From assembly GCA_964547105.1 (NCBI GenBank), contig CAZJLO010000088.1, forward strand, positions 1-5,275: DNA of 5,275 nucleotides, in the 5' to 3' direction. Source of the DNA: RXOA01 sp964547105. GTDB lineage: Bacteria; Bipolaricaulota; Bipolaricaulia; UBA7950; UBA9294. This document shows positions 1-4,547 of the stretch, one piece after another. Each line of letters opens with the position of its first letter. Position 1 is the first letter of the stretch. Made by a program: the position numbers and the translations under genes. The notes below the pieces were generated by a model. It saw nothing but the letters and a program-made list of their open reading frames with translations. It was not told the origin of the DNA and searched no databases.

Positions 1-150
1 CGTGCAGTCTGCGCTTGATACGCGCTCTGTCTCCGTTTCTCCCCGGCTCACAGCCGTTCCGCCGAGCTGGCAGAACTGGTCCCGCAATGCCCTGAGATCA
101 GGTTGGCGGAAGCTCTCTGGCGAGTCCATGCGACCGTCTAAGCCCTCCAT
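1..150 (-). CDS. possible 5' end of an unidentified minus-strand gene (partial)
   Basis: A minus-strand frame opens with ATG at 150 (or in frame at 129) and has no stop before the left edge, giving at most 50 codons. The peptide has a balanced mix of charged and polar residues (for example DLRALRDQF, then ETETERVSS). The opposite plus-strand frame is rich in Arg, Ser, Pro and Trp, as shadows usually are. Start support is poor: GGAG lies only 1 nt before the ATG at 150, and GGAGGG lies 13 nt before the ATG at 129. No family is recognised; a faint likeness to N-termini of alpha/beta hydrolases is not enough to name it. If real, it is transcribed divergently from the DUF885 gene. It could equally be non-coding. 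Confidence 0.25.
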   Translation of the reverse strand, partial: MEGLDGRMDSPESFRQPDLRALRDQFCQLGGTAVSRGETETERVSSADCT

Positions 151-227
151 GCTCCATTCGCACGACGGACCTCGACCGCGTTAGGATGCCTATGCGGGAT
201 CTCCGGGCGAGGAGCGTTGGTCGAGAT

Positions 228-274
228 GCAAGCCGGGTCCAGCAAGTGGCTTGCCGGGCAACGCGCCCCGCAAG
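228..274 (+). promoter_or_regulatory. mutually exclusive hairpins overlapping the DUF885 ribosome-binding site
   Basis: Three copies of GCAAG (228-232, 242-246, 270-274) surround a single complementary CTTGC (250-254). GCAAGCC at 228-234 can form a perfect 7-bp stem with GGCTTGC at 248-254. GCAAG at 242-246 can form a tight 5-bp hairpin with a 3-nt loop. CTTGCCGGG at 250-258 can pair with CCCCGCAAG at 266-274 (one C-C mismatch, 7-nt loop), which takes up the AAG at the start of the Shine-Dalgarno sequence. Only one pairing can exist at a time, so the leader could modulate translation. The pairing is visible in the sequence; the regulatory role is inference, and short complementary words do arise by chance in GC-rich DNA. 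Confidence 0.3.
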
Positions 275-279
275 GAGGT
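272..279 (+). promoter_or_regulatory. strong Shine-Dalgarno site that fixes the DUF885 start
   Basis: AAGGAGGT matches the anti-Shine-Dalgarno sequence over eight bases and ends 6 nt before the ATG at 286. It makes that ATG the start rather than the in-frame GTG at 217, whose extra 23 residues would put a non-hydrophobic stretch in front of the signal sequence. Confidence 0.85.
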
Positions 280-285
280 CCACCG

Positions 286-2079
286 ATGAAATGGTTCCCG
301 CTTCTGGTGGTTTTGGCTCTTCTTTCCGCAGGGATTCTTGGGTTCGGCGCAGCTCCGTGGCAAGCGCCGACGGTTGCCGAGGTTGATGCAGCACTTGAAG
401 GCCTTGGCTTTGATGAGTTCATCGAGACGTCGTATCGGCTGTACGTCCTTCGGTCTCCGCAGAGGGTGACGTCGATGGGGCTGGCGGCAGAGTTCGGGGT
501 TCGCAACGATGCGCTCGATGATTACTCGCCGGAGTATCAAGCCGAAACGTTCGCGATCGAGTCGCTGATCCTCGAACGATTGCGTGGCTTCGATCGCGAG
601 ATGCTGACGGAAGCGCAGCAGATGACCTGTGACATCGCCCTCTGGTACTGGGACGATCTTGTGCGGGATCAGGCGTTTGCCGGCTTCCATTACCCGGTTC
701 ACTTCATGACGGTCTGGAGCCTTCCGGGGTTCTTCCAGTTCACGATGACCGAGGATCACCCGTTTGCATCCGTGGAGGATGTGGAAGACTACATCACGCG
801 TCTTGAACGCGCTGGCGAGCAGTTCGATCAGATCATCGCTCGGATCGAACATGGCGCGCAGAACGGCATCATTGCGCCCCGCTCCGCTCTTGAGTGGGCA
901 ATCCGTGATATCCGAGCGATGGCCACCTATCGTGCGGTCTCGCATCCGCTGTACCGGGTTTTGGAGGAGCAAGCAGGGGGCATCCAGGCGCTCTCGGCAG
1001 CAGATCTGGATGCCTATCGGACGCGGGCCGTTCAGGCGATCGAGGATGTGGTCAAGCCGGCCTATGAAAGACTTCTCGAAGCGATCTACGGACTCATCAC
1101 GCAATCGAGCCGTGAGCTCTCCATCCGCCGACTCGCGCGGGGAGACGAGGCGTACGCCCACCTGCTCAGACATCACACCCAGACGGAGTTGACGCCGACA
1201 GAGATTCATCAAGCGGGACTTCAGCAGGTAGCCAGAATTCAGGCCGAGGTTCATCAAGCGGCCGTGGCGTTGGGATTCGAGGACACAACATCGATGACGG
1301 CGATCTTCGAGCAGGCTGCGATTGCCGGCGGAGCCGTATCCGGCGAAGACGCGGTCGATGAAGCGGAGCGGTTGATCGCGAAGGCCCAACGCATCGTGAT
1401 CGAGACAAGTGCTCTCTCTCGGTTGCCGCGAGCGGAGGTCATTGCGATCGGGATCGAGGCTGGTGGGTACTATTCGCCTCCTGCGATCGACGGCTCAAGA
1501 CCCGGCGCTTACTACGTTACAACCGGAGGGACGGAATCCCTTTACCAGATGCCGACGATTGCCTACCACGAGACGGTCCCCGGACATCATATCCAGATTG
1601 CGTTTGCCCAGGAGGTCGATCTGCCGCTTCTCAGGCAGGATGTGATCTTCACAGGCTTCTCCGAAGGATGGGCGCTCTACGGCGAGCGGCTGATGAGCGA
1701 ACTGGGCGGCTACGAGGATGATCCATTCGGGAACCTTGGCCGGCTGCAGTATGAGCTTGTGCGCGCCGTCCGCATGGTCGCCGACACGGGCATTCACGAT
1801 CTCGGTTGGAGCTTCGACGACGCCGTGACATACATCATGCGCAACACGGGAGATCCTCGGGGTACGGCGGAGTATCGCGCGCTGCGGTATGCGCTGTTTC
1901 CCGGACAGGCCACGGCCTACATGATCGGCCTTCTCGAGATCCTTGAGCTGCGCAAAGCGGCACAGGAGGTGCTTGGGGAGTCCTTCGATCTCGCGGCCTT
2001 CCACGAGATCATCCTCGGACAGGGAAACATCCCCCTGCCGTTCCTCCGCGACCTGGTCGAGGAATGGATCGACCAATGA
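286..2079 (+). CDS. exported DUF885-family protein, putative zinc-dependent hydrolase/peptidase
   Basis: This 597-residue protein is of usual length for DUF885 (PF05960), a mostly uncharacterised bacterial family thought to be metallohydrolases. The N-terminus is a Sec-type signal or anchor: Lys2, a hydrophobic run at about 4-21, then a possible cleavage site near Gly21-Ala-Ala. There is no lipobox, so it is probably periplasmic or membrane-tethered. The signature HETVPGHH lies at residues 428-435, followed by EGWALYGE at 460-467. By analogy with HExxH...E peptidases, His428, His434/435 and Glu460 are candidate zinc ligands and Glu429 the candidate catalytic base. A conserved-looking PGQATAYMIG follows at 539-548. 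The rest is mainly helical and acidic. The reading frame is intact. The gene appears monocistronic and ends 6 bp from a convergent gene. Family assignment is strong; substrate and peptidase activity are inferred. Confidence 0.93.
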   Translation: MKWFPLLVVLALLSAGILGFGAAPWQAPTVAEVDAALEGLGFDEFIETSYRLYVLRSPQRVTSMGLAAEFGVRNDALDDYSPEYQAETFAIESLILERLRGFDREMLTEAQQMTCDIALWYWDDLVRDQAFAGFHYPVHFMTVWSLPGFFQFTMTEDHPFASVEDVEDYITRLERAGEQFDQIIARIEHGAQNGIIAPRSALEWAIRDIRAMATYRAVSHPLYRVLEEQAGGIQALSAADLDAYRTRAVQAIEDVVKPAYERLLEAIYGLITQSSRELSIRRLARGDEAYAHLLRHHTQTELTPTEIHQAGLQQVARIQAEVHQAAVALGFEDTTSMTAIFEQAAIAGGAVSGEDAVDEAERLIAKAQRIVIETSALSRLPRAEVIAIGIEAGGYYSPPAIDGSRPGAYYVTTGGTESLYQMPTIAYHETVPGHHIQIAFAQEVDLPLLRQDVIFTGFSEGWALYGERLMSELGGYEDDPFGNLGRLQYELVRAVRMVADTGIHDLGWSFDDAVTYIMRNTGDPRGTAEYRALRYALFPGQATAYMIGLLEILELRKAAQEVLGESFDLAAFHEIILGQGNIPLPFLRDLVEEWIDQ

Positions 2080-2085
2080 CCGGCA

Positions 2086-3333
2086 CTACATGTTGCGCAC
2101 GACGCGGACGAGGTTGTCAATGCGGATGGCGTCGCCCTGCGGACCGCGTCCGTTCGGATACTGGCTAGCATCCCCCGCCTTCGGATCGGACCGTTGGGAC
2201 CCGGCACCGTGAACGTCGATCCACTGCCCGTTCATATATCCGAGGCTGCGGCCGAAGGCCACGTACACGGCTGCTTCTCCGCCTCGGGCTGAGGCATGGG
2301 TTGTCCCGGTCCAGTAGAAACCCCAGTCGATCTGACCTGCTTCGTTGACCAGTGAGGTCGCGTTGAAGACGGGATCGATGGACGCCGAGTCGGTGGTGTC
2401 CGGCGATCGTGTGTAGTCGACGATCGACTGCAGCTCCTTGGCGTTCGGCAAGTGCCAATCGGAGTAGCCGCGGTAGTTTCTGGTGTTCAGCTCCTGAACG
2501 TAGGTCAGCGCGTCTTGCCAGTCCATGCCGACACCCGAGTCATCTTGCGCCCACATCAGGCCGGTGGCTCGATCGGAAACGGTTCCGTCGCCGTTATCGA
2601 TGAAGTCGTTGTCACCGTAGGCGGTATTGTCGCGCACGTAGCGCACGTAGAACTGCATGTCGCCGCCGTGTGGAGACGTCAATCCGTACCCCTTGATACG
2701 GCCGTCCGCGAAGTTGACGCCGAACATCTGGTCTCCGGCGACGTACAGAGTGCTCGTGGCCCACTGCGAATCAATAATCCGCTCGCCGGCCGCCGTGTCG
2801 CCGTACGCGAAGTCGAAGGTTTCGGTGTCGATGAACGGCTTGTTGGCTGAAGCGGACATCGGATCGACGTCTTCGCCACTGAAATCGATCAAAGAGTACA
2901 GCTCCTTGATCGTCGGCAACCGCCAGTCGGAGTATCCAGCCAGGTTGAAGCCGGAAGCTCCGGCTTCCGCCTCACTCTGAGTCATCTTGCCGCTGTAGCT
3001 TTGCTGCCACATCAATCCTGTGACCAAATCCGTCACCGTTCCGTCGCCGTTGTCGATATAGCTTGGCTGATTCCCGTCGACTTGGGCGTCTTGTCCATAG
3101 AAGCCCGAACCGCTGACCGGCTCCGACGTCAAAGCCGTGGTTTTGTCGTAGGCCTTCACCTGGCCGGTGTCGACGATGGCGTAGGGAAGTGCCTCTGAAA
3201 CGCTCTCTTCGGCTCCGATGCATATCCGATCGACAAGAGCGCAGCCGGAAAGCGCGAGCGTGAGTGCGAAGACGCCTACCACAAGAATGGATACGGTGAG
3301 CCGGCCGATCATCCCGTCCATGATTGCACGCAT
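2086..3333 (-). CDS. surface lipoprotein with two tandem DUF1566 (Lcl_C) domains
   Basis: This 415-residue protein has a lipoprotein signal peptide ending in LSGC, with the lipidated cysteine at 31. Ala32-Leu33 follow, with no Asp at +2, so outer-membrane sorting is likely if Escherichia coli rules hold. Domain 1 (about 92-235) shows YIDNGDGTVTD, GLMW, GYSDWRLPTIKEL (133-145), QWATST and VRYVRDN. Domain 2 (about 244-414) repeats this with FIDNGDGTVSD, GLMW, GYSDWHLPNAKEL (289-301), FYWTGTTH and VRVVRN. These are hallmarks of DUF1566 (PF07603), named Lcl_C after the C-terminal domain of the Legionella collagen-like adhesin, which binds glycosaminoglycans. Binding at the cell surface is therefore a reasonable guess; the ligand is unknown. 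The stretch YGQDAQ...NQPSY at 79-92 also fits this family. The start at 3333 is chosen for its GGGGAG 6 nt upstream; Met5 and Met8 are alternatives, and Met8 would give a more typical signal length. Confidence 0.92.
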   Translation of the reverse strand: MRAIMDGMIGRLTVSILVVGVFALTLALSGCALVDRICIGAEESVSEALPYAIVDTGQVKAYDKTTALTSEPVSGSGFYGQDAQVDGNQPSYIDNGDGTVTDLVTGLMWQQSYSGKMTQSEAEAGASGFNLAGYSDWRLPTIKELYSLIDFSGEDVDPMSASANKPFIDTETFDFAYGDTAAGERIIDSQWATSTLYVAGDQMFGVNFADGRIKGYGLTSPHGGDMQFYVRYVRDNTAYGDNDFIDNGDGTVSDRATGLMWAQDDSGVGMDWQDALTYVQELNTRNYRGYSDWHLPNAKELQSIVDYTRSPDTTDSASIDPVFNATSLVNEAGQIDWGFYWTGTTHASARGGEAAVYVAFGRSLGYMNGQWIDVHGAGSQRSDPKAGDASQYPNGRGPQGDAIRIDNLVRVVRNM

Positions 3334-3339
3334 TGAAGT

Positions 3340-3345
3340 CTCCCC
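3340..3345 (-). promoter_or_regulatory. Shine-Dalgarno site of the DUF1566 lipoprotein gene
   Basis: GGGGAG on the minus strand ends 6 nt before the ATG at 3333. It favours this start over the internal Met5 and Met8 codons, which lack a comparable site. Confidence 0.6.
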
Positions 3346-3360
3346 GGTGTGTGCATGATG

Positions 3361-3378
3361 CGTATAGCGTGCTCACGC
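3361..3378 (-). promoter_or_regulatory. palindrome next to a possible -10 box upstream of the DUF1566 gene
   Basis: On the minus strand, GCGTG-AG-CACGC (3378-3367) is a perfect 5-bp inverted repeat with a 2-nt centre. It is followed directly by TATACG (3366-3361), which matches four of six bases of a -10 box about 28 nt before the start codon. No good -35 lies 16-18 nt upstream of TATACG. It could be an operator overlapping a promoter or a chance palindrome. Confidence 0.2.
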
Positions 3379-3399
3379 GCTGTGTTGCCGGATGGCCAG

Positions 3400-3417
3400 C
3401 CGTGTGTCAACCGTGTG
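3400..3417 (-). repeat. tandem CACACGG repeat at 11-bp spacing flanking a TTGACA-like box
   Basis: CACACGG occurs twice on the minus strand (3417-3411 and 3406-3400) with TTGA between the copies, so the repeat period is 11 bp, about one helical turn. The minus-strand sequence includes a perfect -35 hexamer, TTGACA (3410-3405). The hexamer 17 nt downstream (CAACAC) is a poor -10. The arrangement looks like a regulator site over a promoter, but this is inference. Confidence 0.25.
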
Positions 3418-3547
3418 AGCAACGATCGGCACGTGTGCCTCTGCCCACTGGATCGGGAGGCCGTTCAGGCAAGGTGTCGGCCAGGGTACGCACTCGAGGA
3501 TGGCCAACGAGGGCACCGCGATTCGATCACGGCATGGCAGCTTCACC

Positions 3548-3591
3548 AGGGATGTGCAAGCGTGATGACCCGGTGGAAGCCTGTGATCCCT
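3548..3591 (-). other. long-loop hairpin just after the secreted protein gene
   Basis: On the minus strand AGGGAT (3591-3586) pairs perfectly with ATCCCT (3553-3548). Inside this, CAGGC (3583-3579) pairs with GCTTG (3561-3557) with one G-U wobble, leaving a 17-nt loop. It starts 27 nt after the stop codon at 3619. No T-run follows, so it is not an intrinsic terminator. It could be a 3'-end stabilising structure or sit at a factor-dependent stop, or be chance. Confidence 0.25.
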
Positions 3592-3618
3592 TCCCTCACG
3601 ATGTTCTGCCTCAGTCCA

Positions 3619-4251
3619 TCACTGCTCGAGGTGCCCGCAACACGAGAACTCCATCGGTCCGCTGACGCCGTACATGGCCCACATCGCGGCATAGACCATC
3701 ACGTAGTCCCCCTGATACAGCTGCAACGGATTCGGTGAATGCATGCCACAGTTTCCCAGACAGGTGTTCTCGCTGATGCTCTCCATGTTCGATGACTTGT
3801 AGAACGAGTACCCCCAATAGCTGCTCCCGGACACCGGGTAAACGACGACAACAAGGTCGAGGTCGTAGTTCGGATCGCCCCAGATCATGCTGATGAACGC
3901 GTTTCCGTCATGGGGGATCGTTCCCTCCCAAACGAGCTTCCATCCGCCGGCGTTCGTCCAGGGGTACGGGATGTCGCAGACGCACTTCGTCTGGAAGGAT
4001 GCCTCGGGTGCCGCACCCAGAAACATGTCTTCCGGATACGGGTTCTCGCTGTCCACCTCGTAGCCGGCTTCCTGTAGAAGCACTCCGAACTCTTCGGGGT
4101 TCTGCGATCGCTCGACCAGTGCACCAACCTCAGCGAGCCATGCTTCCGTGTCGGTTGTGTCGATACGCTCCTCCGACATCGCGCCACCTGCAACCCAGCC
4201 TGCTACGAGCACCAATGAAACGACACCCCACATCGCGATGAACCTCTTCAC
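3619..4251 (-). CDS. small secreted protein with six cysteines and a PPC-like beta-sandwich, function unknown
   Basis: This 210-residue protein starts at a GTG supported by AAGGAGG 5 nt upstream. Residues 1-24 form a clear signal peptide: Lys2-Arg3, hydrophobic 4-21, and probable cleavage after Gly22-Gly-Ala24. The mature N-terminus (about 26-75) is acidic and probably helical. From about 104 to 203 the pattern is beta-rich: WEGTIP, then YDLDLVVVVYP (129-139), NMESI (155-159) and GDYVMVYAA (181-189). This resembles the pre-peptidase C-terminal (PPC, PF04151) type of beta-sandwich, with its DLDL strand and late G-x-Y strand, but without confident family assignment. Six cysteines come as three close pairs (90/92, 164/168, 204/205), suggesting disulfides or metal binding outside the cytoplasm. 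There is no protease domain attached, unlike most PPC proteins. It lies upstream of the DUF1566 lipoprotein gene on the same strand but 285 nt away. The reality of the gene is well supported; its function is not known. Confidence 0.85.
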   Translation of the reverse strand: MKRFIAMWGVVSLVLVAGWVAGGAMSEERIDTTDTEAWLAEVGALVERSQNPEEFGVLLQEAGYEVDSENPYPEDMFLGAAPEASFQTKCVCDIPYPWTNAGGWKLVWEGTIPHDGNAFISMIWGDPNYDLDLVVVVYPVSGSSYWGYSFYKSSNMESISENTCLGNCGMHSPNPLQLYQGDYVMVYAAMWAMYGVSGPMEFSCCGHLEQ

Positions 4252-4256
4252 GGATT

Positions 4257-4263
4257 CCTCCTT
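4257..4263 (-). promoter_or_regulatory. Shine-Dalgarno site that decides a GTG start
   Basis: AAGGAGG on the minus strand lies 5 nt before GTG at 4251. The GTG is followed by Lys-Arg-Phe and a hydrophobic stretch, so it gives a complete signal peptide; the next ATG (Met7) would remove the positive n-region. Confidence 0.8.
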
Positions 4264-4363
4264 CCCTGCGTCTTACACATCTTGCTGTTCTCTCTTGAGG
4301 GCGCTCGCACGACAACAAACATCTACGCCGCTCATCATCTGCCATATGAGAGACAGCGTAAGT

Positions 4364-4376
4364 TCACGATCCGTGA
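4364..4376. promoter_or_regulatory. 13-bp operator-like palindrome
   Basis: TCACG-ATC-CGTGA is a perfect 5-bp inverted repeat with a 3-nt centre. It lies inside the divergent spacer, 113 nt from the secreted protein start and 171 nt from the flavoprotein start. Size and symmetry fit a dimeric repressor site, but no matching regulator gene is in view and one copy could be chance. Confidence 0.2.
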
Positions 4377-4469
4377 GAAGGCAAACCGACGCCTTGCCGA
4401 TGACATGGCGTGCCAATGTCTATCATCCTTTTCTGTTGGCCCTTGCGACGAGCTGACCGCTTCATCATC

Positions 4470-4499
4470 TTGCCCAGGGTTCGTTCCTGCGCATACGAT
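4470..4499 (+). promoter_or_regulatory. possible sigma70-type promoter of the flavoprotein gene
   Basis: TTGCCC (4470-4475, four of six matches to TTGACA) is followed after 18 nt by TACGAT (4494-4499, four of six matches to TATAAT). Transcription would start near 4506 and give a leader of roughly 40 nt before the ATG at 4548. This is the best-looking pair in the spacer but is only moderate by consensus. Confidence 0.3.
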
Positions 4500-4547
4500 A
4501 ATGAGCGATTGCATGGGACCGTGCGCAAGGAGAACCAGGGGGCATCG

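Larger units (their letters stand above)
151..285. other. leader/intergenic region upstream of the DUF885 gene
   Basis: This 135-nt stretch precedes the DUF885 start and may be a divergent promoter region if the leftmost minus-strand frame is real. The only sigma70-like candidate is weak: TAGGAT at 182-187 as a -10, with TTCGCA at 157-162 as a -35, a 19-nt spacer and four of six matches in each box. The last 58 nt carry competing inverted repeats, listed separately. No RNA gene or convincing small coding frame is seen. Confidence 0.4.
3334..3618. other. 285-nt spacer between two minus-strand genes
   Basis: This gap separates the stop of the small secreted protein gene from the start of the DUF1566 lipoprotein gene. 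No coding frame here has a convincing start and composition; the plus-strand frames are rich in Arg, His and Pro and run on into the antisense of neighbouring genes. It holds a hairpin near the upstream gene's end (3548-3591), a direct repeat with an embedded TTGACA (3400-3417) and a short palindrome next to TATACG (3361-3378). The length suggests that the lipoprotein gene has its own promoter rather than sharing an operon. Confidence 0.5.
4252..4547. other. 296-nt divergent promoter region
   Basis: This spacer lies between the secreted protein gene (-) and the flavoprotein gene (+), so it should hold promoters in both directions. A plausible plus-strand promoter is listed separately. On the minus strand I found no hexamer pair better than TTGCCT with TACGCT, which is weak. 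It also contains CTCAT (4331-4335) inverted as ATGAG (4346-4350), and a 13-bp palindrome. Small frames that cross it have poor starts and overlap the flanking genes in antisense, so none is called. Confidence 0.5.

Noticed and set aside
1205..1261. A 12-bp direct repeat TTCATCAAGCGG (1205-1216 and 1250-1261)
   Set aside because: The copies are exactly 15 codons apart and encode the related pentapeptides IHQAG and VHQAA on what is probably a helix. Protein-level similarity and chance explain it.
190..1389. A 399-codon open frame on the minus strand
   Set aside because: It lies antisense to and in codon register with the DUF885 gene, which has strong family motifs. Its product is rich in Arg, has no recognisable motif, and its start lacks a ribosome-binding site. 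It is a shadow frame produced by GC-rich codons.
1495..2076. A 193-codon open frame on the minus strand
   Set aside because: It is antisense to the catalytic region of the DUF885 gene and shows no family motif, so it is a shadow.
2452..2850. A 132-codon plus-strand frame rich in Val
   Set aside because: It is antisense to the tandem DUF1566 coding region, whose repeats fix the true strand and frame.
3516..3532. A 6-bp stem (CCGTGA/TCGCGG, one G-U) with a 5-nt loop on the minus strand as a terminator
   Set aside because: It has no T-run and is weak; many stems of this size occur by chance at this base composition.
3349..3738. A 129-codon plus-strand frame crossing the 3334-3618 spacer
   Set aside because: About a third of it is antisense to the secreted protein gene. 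Its composition (many Arg, His, Pro and Cys) is not protein-like and no good ribosome-binding site precedes it.
4030..4120. The NPEEFGVLLQEAGYEV segment (51-66) of the secreted protein resembles Nif11-type RiPP leaders
   Set aside because: It follows a clear signal peptide and precedes a folded cysteine-containing domain rather than a short core peptide. No maturation enzyme or transporter gene is nearby.
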